From: Mycobacterium sp. KBS0706
GTDB lineage: Bacteria; Pseudomonadota; Alphaproteobacteria; DSM-16000; Inquilinaceae
Assembly (NCBI RefSeq): GCF_005938675.2
Contig: NZ_VCCH02000035.1
Span: 1-64,000 of the forward strand
Length of the DNA: 64,000 nucleotides
Reading direction: 5' to 3'
Shown: piece by piece, positions 8,220-16,716 of the stretch
Layout of the letters: every line of letters begins with the position of its first letter
How positions within the stretch are numbered: the stretch's first letter is position 1
Position numbers and translations under genes: made by a program
Notes under the pieces: generated by a model
Database searches by the model: none
What the model was told of the DNA's origin: nothing
The model's input: the letters and a program-made list of their open reading frames with translations, nothing else

Positions 8220-9143
8220 CTATCCGATCGGCGTGGTCGGGCCGAGCCGCGGCAGGGCGGCGTCGATCGCCGCGGCGGTCGGCATGCTTTCCTGCGCGCC
8301 GAGGGCGAGGCAGGCCAGGGCAGCGCCGGTCGAGGCCCGGCGCAGCGCCTGGTCGAGCGGCAGCCCGGCATCGAGCCCGGCGGCCAGCACGCCGGTGAAG
8401 GTGTCGCCGGCGCCGGTGGTGTCGACCGGCTGGATCGGCAGCGCCGGCACGGCGAAGTCGGCGCCCGGACCAACGGCAATCGCGCCCGCGCCGCCGAGGG
8501 TGACGACGCAGGTGAGGTTCATCCGGCCGCTGAGCGCCTGGGCCGCGGCCCGCGGGCTGGACGTCTCGAGGCCGAGCCCGCCGGCGATCGCCAGCGCCTC
8601 ATGCTCGTTCACCACCAGGAGGTCGAGGTCGCGCAGCGCCGCCTCGGGCACGGGAGCGGCCGGGGCGACGTTGAGGATGGCGCGGCAGCCACGGGCCCGG
8701 GCGCGCTGCAGCAATTCCCAGTTCTGCTCCGGCGGCAGCTCCATCTGCAGGATCAGCAGGGTGTCGGGCGTCAGCCGGTCGTCCGGCACCTGGTCGGCCC
8801 GAACGCCGAGATTGGCGCCGCTGCCGACGGCGATGAAGTTCTCCGCCTTGGCGTCGACGCAGATATAGGCGACGCCAGTCGGCCGGTCGCTGGTGGCGAG
8901 AAGGGCGGTGTCGATGCCCTCCTTGGCCAGGGTCGCGCGCATCACTTGGCCGAAGCCGTCATCGCCGACCGCGCCGGCCATCGCCACCCGCGCCCCGGCC
9001 CGCGCCGCCGCCACAGCCTGGTTCGACCCCTTGCCGCCCGGCTTGGTGACGTAGCCATCGCACAGCACGGTCTCTCCGGGCCGCGGCAGCGCCGTCACCG
9101 CCATCACCAAATCCATGTTGATCGAGCCGAAATCCAGGATCAC
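8220..9143 (-). CDS. Ribokinase-family sugar kinase
   Basis: A 307-residue PfkB/ribokinase kinase, probably phosphorylating ribose or a similar sugar. It shows the N-terminal GSINMDLV, the substrate motif KPGGKGSNQAVAAARAG, and the catalytic DTTGAGDTFTGVL with the base Asp near the C-terminus. The start is GTG at 9143, preceded by GGGGGG 8 bases upstream; the frame stays open to 9272, but that extension is not family-like. It is divergent from the second M20 gene. No ribose transporter or rbsD is adjacent, so the substrate is uncertain. Confidence 0.85.
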   Translation of the reverse strand: MILDFGSINMDLVMAVTALPRPGETVLCDGYVTKPGGKGSNQAVAAARAGARVAMAGAVGDDGFGQVMRATLAKEGIDTALLATSDRPTGVAYICVDAKAENFIAVGSGANLGVRADQVPDDRLTPDTLLILQMELPPEQNWELLQRARARGCRAILNVAPAAPVPEAALRDLDLLVVNEHEALAIAGGLGLETSSPRAAAQALSGRMNLTCVVTLGGAGAIAVGPGADFAVPALPIQPVDTTGAGDTFTGVLAAGLDAGLPLDQALRRASTGAALACLALGAQESMPTAAAIDAALPRLGPTTPIG

Positions 9144-9314
9144 GCGGCATTCCCCCCGATGAAGCGGGCCTCCCCGACGAAGGGCGCGATCCTGGCGCGG
9201 CGCGGGCCGGAACGCAACCGATGTGCGCGGAGCCTGTCCGGCACCCCTGGGCGCAGGATGAAAAACCTGCAAATGTCCTACCTACCCGAAATGACACAAC
9301 CGGAAGGGACGACC

Positions 9315-10520
9315 GTGACCGCCGAGCCGAAGGACATCCTGGCCGAGATCAAGGGCTATGAGGACGAGCTGATCGCCATCCGCCGCGACATCCATGCCCA
9401 TCCGGAGACCGGCTTCGAGGAGGTGCGCACCGCCGCCCTAGTGGCGAAGACGCTGCGCGGCTGGGGCATCGAGACGCATGAGGGCATCGCCAGGACCGGC
9501 GTGGTCGGCACGCTGAAGGGCACCCGGCCCGGCAACCGGGCGGTGGCGCTGCGCGCCGACATGGACGCGCTGTTCATCGAGGAGAAGACCGGCCTGCCCT
9601 ATGCCTCGACCGTGCCCGGCAAGATGCATGCCTGCGGCCATGACGGCCACACCGCCATGCTGCTGGGCGCCGCCCGCTACCTGTCGGAGAACCGCGACTT
9701 CCCCGGCACCGTGCATTTCATCTTCCAGCCGGCGGAGGAAGGCCAGGGCGGCGGCCGGCTGATGGTCGAGGAAGGGCTGTTCGACCGGTTCCCGGCCGAC
9801 GCCGTCTACGGCATGCACAACAACCCCGGCCGCGCGGTCGGCGAATTCGGCCTGCGTCCCGGCCCGATGCTGGCGGCCGCCGACACCTGGACCGTCACCT
9901 TCGGCGGCACCGGCGGCCATGGCGGCTCCGCCCCGCATCTGGCGACCGATCCGACCGTGGTGCTGGCGCATTTCATCCTGGCGGCCCAGGCCATCGTGGG
10001 CCGCAACATCCCGTCGGTCGAGCCGGCGGTGATCAGCGTCGGCCACATCTCCGGCGGCTCCGCCGGCTCGCCCAACATCATCCCGCCCGAGGTGGTGGTC
10101 AGCGGCACGGCCCGCAGCTATTCCCCCAAGGTGCGCGACACCATCGAGCGCCGGCTGCGCGAGACCGCCGAGGGGCTGGCGGCGACCTATGGCTGCACCG
10201 CCGCGGTGCATTACGACCGCCGCTACCCGCCTCTGATCAACCACCCGGAGCAGACCGACATCGCCGCCGGCGTCGCGTCGCGGATCGTCGGCGCCGACAA
10301 GGTGGCGACCAACATCGCCCCGATCACCGGGGCCGAGGACTTCTCCTTCATGCTGGAGAAGAGGCCCGGCGCCTTCATCATGATCGGCAACGGCGTCAAC
10401 CCGGACGGCAGCTACCACTACGTCCACACGCCGCATTACGACTTCAACGACGCGATCCTGGCCCTCGGCTCGACCTACTGGGTCACGCTGGTGGGGCAGG
10501 AGTTGGGGGTGGAGGAGTAG
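9315..10520 (+). CDS. Second M20-family amidohydrolase
   Basis: A 401-residue M20 peptidase or amidohydrolase, paralogous to the gene at 6542-7714. Motifs: IRRDIHAHPETGFEE, ALRADMDALFIEE, HACGHDGHTAMLLGAA, FQPAEEGQGGG and HTPHYDFND. The start is placed at GTG 9315, with AAGGGA just upstream, because homologues begin about 15 residues before the RRDIHAHPE motif. In-frame ATGs at 9258, 9273 and 9291 would add 8 to 19 residues. Its stop is one base from the end of the opposing hypothetical gene. It could work with the first M20 enzyme on different acyl amino acids, but nothing in the context proves this. Confidence 0.87.
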   Translation: MTAEPKDILAEIKGYEDELIAIRRDIHAHPETGFEEVRTAALVAKTLRGWGIETHEGIARTGVVGTLKGTRPGNRAVALRADMDALFIEEKTGLPYASTVPGKMHACGHDGHTAMLLGAARYLSENRDFPGTVHFIFQPAEEGQGGGRLMVEEGLFDRFPADAVYGMHNNPGRAVGEFGLRPGPMLAAADTWTVTFGGTGGHGGSAPHLATDPTVVLAHFILAAQAIVGRNIPSVEPAVISVGHISGGSAGSPNIIPPEVVVSGTARSYSPKVRDTIERRLRETAEGLAATYGCTAAVHYDRRYPPLINHPEQTDIAAGVASRIVGADKVATNIAPITGAEDFSFMLEKRPGAFIMIGNGVNPDGSYHYVHTPHYDFNDAILALGSTYWVTLVGQELGVEE

Positions 10521-10521
10521 C

Positions 10522-11094
10522 CTAGGTCAGCACCGTCCCGTCCGGCGCCAGCCGGACGGTGAAGGGGTCGGCGATCTCGCCGGCGATGCTGAGATGCGAC
10601 ACCCAGCCGCTGACCTCGATCGAGCCGTCGGGCAGGGTGCGGGCGGCGGCCGGGACGATGGCGCCGTCCGGCGCGGGCGGCACCAGGTCGGCGCCGCTGC
10701 GCAGCACCTCGCCGGCCAGCACGATCTCCTCGACCCAGCGCACCGCGATCGCCTCGCGCGTCGCCTCGTCCGCCGCGGCCCAGCCGGTGTCGGGCAGCAG
10801 CAGCGGCGCCAGGTCGTCCGGCGTCACCGCCGGCTGCCAGACGCCGTCGATGGCGACGCCGCGCCAGGACGGCACCGCATCCGGCGCGACATCGCCGATG
10901 AAGGTGACCCGGCCGAAGCTGTCGGGCCGGTAGAAATAGAGCGGGGCCAGGGCGGTGTCGTCATTGGCCGCGCGGGACGAGCCGAGATAGGCGGCCAGGG
11001 CGTCGTCATAGGGTGGCCGCTCCGTCGCCACGGCGAGGTCGGCCTGGCCCAGGCTCAGGAGAACCGACACGCCCCAATAGCGGAACTTCGCCAT
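10522..11094 (-). CDS. Hypothetical protein
   Basis: A 190-residue protein of no family I recognise. The N-terminal 25 residues (MAKFRYWGVSVLLSLGQADLAVA) could be a weak signal peptide. The rest is acidic, with conserved-looking PLYFYRPDSFGRVTFIGD, AIRWVEEIVLAGE-like and C-terminal ADPFTVRLAPDGTV segments. The ATG follows a strong GGAGGAAACAG site. It lies just downstream of the TetR gene in the same direction, so it may be a target of that regulator. Confidence 0.65.
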   Translation of the reverse strand: MAKFRYWGVSVLLSLGQADLAVATERPPYDDALAAYLGSSRAANDDTALAPLYFYRPDSFGRVTFIGDVAPDAVPSWRGVAIDGVWQPAVTPDDLAPLLLPDTGWAAADEATREAIAVRWVEEIVLAGEVLRSGADLVPPAPDGAIVPAAARTLPDGSIEVSGWVSHLSIAGEIADPFTVRLAPDGTVLT

Positions 11095-11171
11095 CTGTTT
11101 CCTCCGTCGGTGCCCCTTCGTCCTCCGAAGTAAGCAGCAAATGCGGCGAAACAAGGGTTCGGAATGTGAAC

Positions 11172-11792
11172 TTAACGTGTTGTATAGGCGCGCAAAAACA
11201 CCGCGACGGCCCGTTCGGCGATGCCGCGCAGCTCCGCCGGCTCCGGCGCCGGCTCGACCCCGAACAGGTGACGCTGCCGCCGGCCGCCCTGCAGCAGCCC
11301 GATCAGATCCTCCGCCGCTGCTGCGGCATCGTCGGAGCGGAGCGCGCCCGCCTCCATCCTGTTGCGCAGGAACGCCGCCAGCGTCGTGCGGACATGGCCC
11401 GGGCCGGCGTCGTAGAAGATCCGCGCCAGATCCGGAAATGCGCCGGCCTGGGCGATCATCAGCCGCTGCACGCCGAGGATCTCGGGATCGAAGATCCGGC
11501 GCAGCAGGTCCTCGCCGAAGGCGGTGAGCTCGGTCGCCAGGTCGCCCGCCGGGTCGAGCACCCGCAGGCTTTGCTGCTTGTAGCGGTCGAACAGGGCGTG
11601 GAACAGGCCCTCCTTGCTGCCGAAATGACTGTACAGGGTCTGCTTGGCGACGCCGGCCTCGGCCGCCACCCGGTCCATGCTGGCGGCGTAGCCCTCGGCC
11701 ATGAAGACCTTGACCCCGGCGTCGAGGATCGCCTCGCGCTTCTTCCGGCCGCGCGGCGTCATCGCCACCCGGGCCACGTCCTGCACCGTCAT
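11172..11792 (-). CDS. TetR/AcrR-family transcriptional regulator
   Basis: A 206-residue repressor. Its DNA-binding domain covers about residues 10-60: REAILDAGVKVFMAEGYAASMDRVAAEAGVAKQTLYSHFGSKE (positions 11615-11745), followed by an all-helical ligand domain of the AcrR C-terminal type. The ATG at 11792 is used; GTG at 11819 is an alternative. The frame stays open above that, but the extra sequence is not family-like. The downstream hypothetical gene is the obvious candidate target. The inducer is unknown. Confidence 0.85.
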   Translation of the reverse strand: MTVQDVARVAMTPRGRKKREAILDAGVKVFMAEGYAASMDRVAAEAGVAKQTLYSHFGSKEGLFHALFDRYKQQSLRVLDPAGDLATELTAFGEDLLRRIFDPEILGVQRLMIAQAGAFPDLARIFYDAGPGHVRTTLAAFLRNRMEAGALRSDDAAAAAEDLIGLLQGGRRQRHLFGVEPAPEPAELRGIAERAVAVFLRAYTTR

Positions 11793-11841
11793 CGAACCAG
11801 ACCCGTCGCTGCGCCCCACGCCTTGGGATCATGCCGCCGAA

Positions 11842-11866
11842 CCCGGCGGGCGCAAAGCCCGCCGGG
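11842..11866. repeat. Perfect 10-bp inverted repeat
   Basis: CCCGGCGGGC, GCAAA, GCCCGCCGGG between the TetR gene and the end of the PhnB-like gene. No T run follows on either strand. It may help end transcription of the PhnB-like gene. Confidence 0.5.
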
Positions 11867-11934
11867 CACACTCTTCGTCGCATGAACGGGTCGGGTTTCC
11901 CCAACAGGGAATGGCTACGCCCGTAGTGACGCGC

Positions 11935-12429
11935 TCAGGCGTCGCCGTGGTAGGCCCGCTCGATGGCGGCGATATCGATCTTGGTCATCTGCAGCATCGC
12001 CTGGAACGCGCGGGCCGCCTTCGCCGGGTCGGAATCGTGGGTCCGCTCGAGCAGGATCTTCGGCGTGATCTGCCAGGACAAACCGTACCGGTCCTGCAGC
12101 CAGCCGCACTGGTTGTGCTTGCCGCCGCCTTCGACCAGGCGGTCCCAGTACCGGTCGACCTCCTCCTGGGTCTCGCAGAGCACGACAAAGGAGACCGCCC
12201 AGGAGAACCTGAAATCCCCGCCGCCGTTGATGGCGGTGAAATCCTGGCCCTCGAGCTGGAAGCCGACGGTCAGGGGGGTGCCGTTCGGCCCCGACATGGT
12301 GTCGCCGTTGCGCAGCACGGAGGTGATCCGCGAATTGTCGAAGACCGAGACATAGAACTCGGCCGCTTCCTCGGCCTTGCCGTCGAGGAACCACAGGAAC
12401 GGCGAGATCTTCTGCGTGAGCTGGGCCAA
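11935..12429 (-). CDS. PhnB-like VOC-fold protein (3-demethylubiquinone methyltransferase-like family)
   Basis: A 164-residue VOC-superfamily protein with the PhnB-like signatures KISPFLWFLDGKAEEAAEFY, INGGGDFRFSWAVSFVV, a CGWLQDRYGLSWQITP core and a C-terminal AMLQMTKIDIAAIERAY. Family members bind metal and small ligands; most have no assigned reaction. The start is TTG at 12429, because AAGGAGG sits 5 bases before it and the protein then begins with the usual MAQLTQKISPFLWF. The ATG at 12477 would add 16 non-conserved residues. It is divergent from hemA. Confidence 0.82.
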   Translation of the reverse strand: MAQLTQKISPFLWFLDGKAEEAAEFYVSVFDNSRITSVLRNGDTMSGPNGTPLTVGFQLEGQDFTAINGGGDFRFSWAVSFVVLCETQEEVDRYWDRLVEGGGKHNQCGWLQDRYGLSWQITPKILLERTHDSDPAKAARAFQAMLQMTKIDIAAIERAYHGDA

Positions 12430-12650
12430 GACGGCCTCCTTCGTTGACGATGATCCTAGGACGGGTGGGCCGGGCACATCCCGACAGGGGCCGTGAATTT
12501 ATCCGCCTCGTGCGGCGGATCGCCGCCGAACCCGCCGCAGGCCTCGCTTGCCGGCATGGTTCGACTATGGTGCCATTTCACGCGACGGCAACAGATGCGC
12601 TACACTTTCCGCAGACGGGTTCCGGCCCGTGGCACGGCGAGATGGTGGGA

Positions 12651-13871
12651 ATGGACTACGAGACCATATTCCGGACGGCGATCGACACCCTGAAGGCCGA
12701 GGGCCGCTACCGCATCTTCGCCGAGCTCGAGCGCCATGCCGGTGCCTTCCCGCGCGCCGCCCATCACGGGCTCGACGGCGCGCCGGACGTCACCGTCTGG
12801 TGCTCGAACGACTATCTCGGCATGGGCCAACACCCGGCGGTGCTGGCGGCGATGCATGAGGCGCTGGACCGCTGCGGCGCCGGCGCCGGCGGCACCCGCA
12901 ACATCTCCGGCACCCATATCTACCACCGGGCGCTGGAGGCCGAGCTGGCCGACCTGCACGGCAAGGAGGCGGCGCTTCTCTTCACCTCCGGCTTCGTCTC
13001 GAACGACGCCTCGCTGTCGACCCTGGCCAAGCTGATCCCCGGCTGCGTGATCTTCTCCGACGCGCTGAACCACGCCTCGATGATCGCCGGCATCCGCCAT
13101 TCCGGCTGCGAGAAGCGGATCTTCCGCCACAACGACCCGGCCGACCTGGACCGGCTGATGTCGGAATACCCGGCGAACCGGCCTAAGCTGGTGGCGTTCG
13201 AGAGCGTCTATTCGATGGATGGCGACATCTCGCCGATCGCCGAGATCTGCGACGTCGCCGACAAGCACGGCGCCATGACCTATCTCGACGAGGTCCACGC
13301 CGTCGGCATGTATGGGCCGCGCGGCGGCGGCATCGCCGAGCGCGACGGGCTGACCCGCCGGCTGACCGTGATCGAGGGCACGCTGGGCAAGGCCTTCGGC
13401 GTGATGGGCGGCTATGTCGCCGGCTCCGCCATGCTGGTCGACGCGCTGCGCAGCCATGCCCCGGGTTTCATCTTCACCACCTCGCTGCCGCCGGTGGTGG
13501 CCGCCGGGGCGCTGGCCGCGATCCGCCACCTCAAGGGCAGCGGCGCCGAGCGCGAGCGGCACCAGGAGCGGGCGGCGACGCTGAAGCGCCTGCTGCGCGC
13601 CGCGGGCCTGCCGGTGATGCCGTCGGTCAGCCACATCGTGCCGGTCTTCGTCGGCGACGCCCGGCTGTGCAAGGCGGCCAGCGACCTGCTCTTGGACCGG
13701 CACCGGATCTACGTCCAGCCGATCAACTTCCCGACCGTGCCGCGCGGCGCGGAGCGGCTGCGCATCACCCCGACGCCGCTGCATGACGACCTGCAGATGG
13801 CGCGGCTGGTCGAAGCCCTGCGCGATGTCTGGTCGACGCTCTCGATCCCCGTCGCCGCCGCGGCAGCCTGA
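12651..13871 (+). CDS. hemA: 5-aminolevulinate synthase
   Basis: A 406-residue PLP enzyme that condenses glycine with succinyl-CoA, the first step of C4-pathway tetrapyrrole synthesis in alphaproteobacteria. Seen: CSNDYLGM, the glycine-rich GAGAGGTRNISGT, DEVHAVGMYG, the PLP lysine Lys247 in EGTLGKAFG, and the C-terminal INFPTVPRGAERLRITPTP. The length matches the family. The ATG at 12651 follows GTGGGA; the open frame upstream to 12444 is not family-like. A weak promoter pair TTCACG-18-TACACT (12577-12606) precedes it. No Fnr or FixK box is visible. The gene stands alone. Confidence 0.95.
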   Translation: MDYETIFRTAIDTLKAEGRYRIFAELERHAGAFPRAAHHGLDGAPDVTVWCSNDYLGMGQHPAVLAAMHEALDRCGAGAGGTRNISGTHIYHRALEAELADLHGKEAALLFTSGFVSNDASLSTLAKLIPGCVIFSDALNHASMIAGIRHSGCEKRIFRHNDPADLDRLMSEYPANRPKLVAFESVYSMDGDISPIAEICDVADKHGAMTYLDEVHAVGMYGPRGGGIAERDGLTRRLTVIEGTLGKAFGVMGGYVAGSAMLVDALRSHAPGFIFTTSLPPVVAAGALAAIRHLKGSGAERERHQERAATLKRLLRAAGLPVMPSVSHIVPVFVGDARLCKAASDLLLDRHRIYVQPINFPTVPRGAERLRITPTPLHDDLQMARLVEALRDVWSTLSIPVAAAAA

Positions 13872-13971
13872 CCTGCCGCGCAAGCCGCCCGCGCCGCCCC
13901 CGGCGCGGGACCGCCGGCCGGTGAAGGCGCCGGCGACGCCCCGCGGAAAGCCGCCGCCGAAGCGACCGTAG

Positions 13972-15414
13972 TCAGCGCGGCCGGCGCTCGTGCTTGCTGA
14001 CCTGCACCCCGTCCTCCGGCCGCAGATACAGGAAGCCGGGGATCGACAGCAGCGGGATCACCGCCAGCAGCAGGAACGCCTCGTGGAAGCGCTCCGGCGC
14101 CAGTACATGGGTCTCGAAGCTGACCAGGCCGAGCAGCATCGCGGCGACCGAGACGCCGAAGCTGACGCTGAGCTGCTGCAGCACCCCGCCCAGGCTGGTG
14201 GCGCGGCTGAGCCGCTCGCCCGGCATGTCGGCATAGGACAGGGTGTTCGAGGTCATGAACTGCATCGACCGCAGCAGGCCGAAAAAGAAGATGTAGCCCA
14301 GCAAGACCCAATGCGGCGTGTCCGGCTCCATCAGAGCGAAGCCGGCGATGGCGGCGGAGCCGAGCGCGGCGCTGATGATCAGCACGCGGTCGAAGCCGAG
14401 ATGGCGCAGCATCGGCGACAGCAGTGGCCGGATCAGCAGCGCGCCCAGGCTGCTGACGAAGGTCAGCGACCCCGACACCACCGGGCTGAAGCCGAAGCCG
14501 ACCTGGAGCATCAGCGGCAGCAGGAACGGCACGCCGTTCAGCCCGACCCGGCACAGCCCGCCCGCCAGGGTGCCGACCCAGAAGGAGCGCAGCCGGAACA
14601 GCGTCATGTCGACCGCCGGATTCGCCCGCCCCCGGGCATAGCGGCCGAAGGCCAGCAGCAGCAGGACGGCCACGGCCAGCACCGCCGCGATCGCCAGGGC
14701 CGGGATGGTCGGGCGGCCGATATTCTCCAGCCCGTATTGCAGCAGGGCGACGCCGAGCCCGACCATGACGAAGCCCGGATAGTCGAAGGGCGTCACCGTC
14801 TCGCCCTTCACATCCTCGAAGTAGCGCAGCGCCGCCAGGATGCCGACGCAGCCGAAGGGCACGTTGACGTAGAAGATCCAGCGCCAGGACGTGTAGGTGG
14901 TGAGGACGCCGCCCAGCAGCGGCCCGATCACCGGCCCCAGGATCGCCGGCAGGGTCATGTAGGTCATGGCCGTGACCAGCTGCGCGCGCGGGAAGCTGCG
15001 CAGCAGGATCAGCCGGCCGACCGGCGTCATCATGGCGCCGCCCAGCCCCTGCAGCACGCGCATCGCCAGCAGCATGCCGAAGCTGTCGGCCATGCCGCAC
15101 AGCGCCGAGCCGAGGGTGAAGATGCCGAGCGCCAGGGCGAAGATCCGGCGGGCGCCGAACCGGTCGGCGAACCAGCCGCTGACCGGGATGAACACGGCCA
15201 GGGTCAGCACATAGGTCGTCACCGCCAGATTCAGCCGCAGCGGCGTGGTGCCCAGGCTGGCGGCCATGTCCGGAATGGCGGTGGTGATGATGGTGGAGTC
15301 GAGCTGCTCCATCAGGAAGGCGACGGCGACGATCATCGGGATGATCACGCGCAGCCGCGGATCCCGCTCCGTCACGAATTGGGGCTGGTCAGGGACTCGG
15401 TCCGATGCCGTCAT
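13972..15414 (-). CDS. DHA2-family MFS drug exporter (EmrB/QacA type)
   Basis: A 480-residue integral membrane protein with about 14 hydrophobic segments, expected to export drugs or other amphiphiles with proton antiport. DHA2 features: LDSTIITTAIPDMAASLG in the first segment, the motif A loop GWFADRFGARRIF, and motif C as GPVIGPLLGG. No membrane-fusion partner (emrA) is adjacent. It could therefore act alone or with an unlinked partner. The ATG at 15414 begins a typical short charged N-terminus. Confidence 0.88.
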   Translation of the reverse strand: MTASDRVPDQPQFVTERDPRLRVIIPMIVAVAFLMEQLDSTIITTAIPDMAASLGTTPLRLNLAVTTYVLTLAVFIPVSGWFADRFGARRIFALALGIFTLGSALCGMADSFGMLLAMRVLQGLGGAMMTPVGRLILLRSFPRAQLVTAMTYMTLPAILGPVIGPLLGGVLTTYTSWRWIFYVNVPFGCVGILAALRYFEDVKGETVTPFDYPGFVMVGLGVALLQYGLENIGRPTIPALAIAAVLAVAVLLLLAFGRYARGRANPAVDMTLFRLRSFWVGTLAGGLCRVGLNGVPFLLPLMLQVGFGFSPVVSGSLTFVSSLGALLIRPLLSPMLRHLGFDRVLIISAALGSAAIAGFALMEPDTPHWVLLGYIFFFGLLRSMQFMTSNTLSYADMPGERLSRATSLGGVLQQLSVSFGVSVAAMLLGLVSFETHVLAPERFHEAFLLLAVIPLLSIPGFLYLRPEDGVQVSKHERRPR

Positions 15415-15499
15415 ATGTCGGGTTTAGACCCGCGGCCGGCCGCTTGCACCCGGCCTCCCTGCGCCACAGGGTTGCGGCGGCGGCATGCGCTTGGCCGGG

Positions 15500-15901
15500 T
15501 CAGGCCTTCGCCCAGTTCTCCACTGTCAGGCCGGGATAGACGTTGAAATCGGCCTCGTTGTTGGTGACCAGGATCACTCCGAGACTGAGGGCGTGGGCCG
15601 CGATCAGGCGGTCCAGCGCATCGCGGCGCCGATCTTTGACGGCGGCGGCCAGCACGCCGTAGCGGATCGCCGCATCCGGGTCGAAGGGCTGGGCCGGGAT
15701 GAAGTCGAGCAGCCGGTCCAGCGCCTGCTCGGCCTGGGGCTTCGCCGATGGGTTGCGTTCGACCCCGTGGCGCAGCTCGGCCAGCGTCACCACCGACATC
15801 ACCACATCGCCCTGGGATAGCGCGGCGAAGCGACTCAACACCTGCGGCGGACGGCGCTGGATCAGGTGGATGCAGATGCTGGTGTCGAGCATGTAGCGCA
15901 T
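15500..15901 (-). CDS. vapC: VapC-type PIN-domain ribonuclease toxin
   Basis: A 133-residue PIN-domain toxin expected to cleave tRNA or rRNA. The acidic active-site residues are visible: MLDTSICIHLI (Asp6), TLAELRHGVE, DALDRLIAAHAL and the C-terminal TNNEADF. It starts 3 bases after the stop of the vapB gene, the usual coupled antitoxin-toxin order. The paired antitoxin and operator suggest the module is intact. Confidence 0.92.
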   Translation of the reverse strand: MRYMLDTSICIHLIQRRPPQVLSRFAALSQGDVVMSVVTLAELRHGVERNPSAKPQAEQALDRLLDFIPAQPFDPDAAIRYGVLAAAVKDRRRDALDRLIAAHALSLGVILVTNNEADFNVYPGLTVENWAKA

Positions 15902-15904
15902 GGC

Positions 15905-16150
15905 TCAGGCGCCGCCACCCCAATCCCTCTCCTTCTGCTCATGATGCTCCCGACCTTCGGCCATGAAGCCCGGCGGGAAGGACGCGAAGACCTGCGCCAC
16001 CCCGGCCAGCGAACGGGAGGCCACCGGCCGGATGACCAGGCTGTCGCCCCGGCGTTCGATCTCGACATCCTGCGCCGCATCGGCGAAGGCCAGCTCCTTG
16101 GGAATGCGCACGGCCAGGGAGTTGCCGCTTCGGAACAGCCGGGTCAGCAT
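15905..16150 (-). CDS. vapB: VapB-type AbrB/SpoVT-fold antitoxin
   Basis: An 81-residue antitoxin. The swapped-hairpin AbrB-like DNA-binding half comes first (LFRSGNSLAVRIPKELAF), then a C-terminal toxin-neutralising tail (FASFPPGFMAEGREHHEQKERDW). The ATG at 16150 has GGAGG 7 bases upstream. The start of the frame upstream (to 16423) belongs to an overlapping shadow. The palindromic operator lies 15-35 bases upstream, so the VapBC complex probably represses its own promoter. Confidence 0.92.
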   Translation of the reverse strand: MLTRLFRSGNSLAVRIPKELAFADAAQDVEIERRGDSLVIRPVASRSLAGVAQVFASFPPGFMAEGREHHEQKERDWGGGA

Positions 16151-16164
16151 CGCTCGCCTCCGTC

Positions 16165-16185
16165 TCGTATATACCGTATATACGA
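16165..16185 (-). promoter_or_regulatory. VapBC operator: perfect 10-bp inverted repeat
   Basis: TCGTATATAC, one C, then GTATATACGA. The AT-rich palindrome stands out from the GC-rich surroundings and contains a TATATA that could be the -10 element, so bound VapBC would block the promoter. Confidence 0.85.
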
Positions 16186-16200
16186 AGTGGCGATCCGAAT

Positions 16201-16656
16201 TCAATGCCGACCAGATCCGCTCTCCCCGTGCTCCCGGATATGCCGGGAGATCGCCATCAGCGTGTCGAAGATCACCGCGGTGGACCAGCCGGCCAGCAGG
16301 ATGCCGTTCAGCGTCGTCATCGGGCCCAGCAGGCGCCAGCGGGGAGCCGGCACCACGTCGCCATAGCCGAGCGTGGTGTAGTTGACGAAGGCGAAGTAGA
16401 AGCCGTCGCCCGGTGCCCGCCACTCGATGACGCCGAGCGCGCCATAGACCAGCGCCCAGATCCCGATCTCAGCCAGATGAGCCAGCATCAGCACCGCCAC
16501 GGTCGCGATCATGGCGGGGACCAGGATTCGGGCCGGCGCCTGTTGGTGCGCCGCCAGCGCCCAGCGGCGCGGCGCGCGCATCGCCTGCATCGCCACGGCG
16601 TGCACGGCGATGTTGACCAGGCTGACCGCCAGCCCGACCAGAAGCTGCTCCAGCAT
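16201..16656 (-). CDS. Two-segment potassium-channel-like protein
   Basis: A 151-residue membrane protein. The selectivity filter TTLGYGD sits in a pore loop (GFYFAFVNYTTLGYGDVVP), flanked by hydrophobic segments. Two more hydrophobic stretches lie nearer the N-terminus (LLVGLAVSLVNIAVHAVAM and MIATVAVLMLAHLAEIGIW). No regulatory RCK domain is present, so it resembles the small ion-channel-2 family. The ATG at 16656 is preferred over 16680 because GAGGGGTG directly precedes it. Potassium selectivity is inferred from the filter only. Confidence 0.8.
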   Translation of the reverse strand: MLEQLLVGLAVSLVNIAVHAVAMQAMRAPRRWALAAHQQAPARILVPAMIATVAVLMLAHLAEIGIWALVYGALGVIEWRAPGDGFYFAFVNYTTLGYGDVVPAPRWRLLGPMTTLNGILLAGWSTAVIFDTLMAISRHIREHGESGSGRH

Positions 16657-16716
16657 CACCCCTCTCCCGACCGTCCCCACCGCATCATCCGGGAGCTGGC
16701 GGCCGGGCGCCAGCGG

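Noticed and set aside
10522..11904. 460-codon extension of the hypothetical gene through the TetR gene
   Set aside because: The first two thirds is the TetR gene in another frame; ATG 11094 has a strong GGAGGA site.
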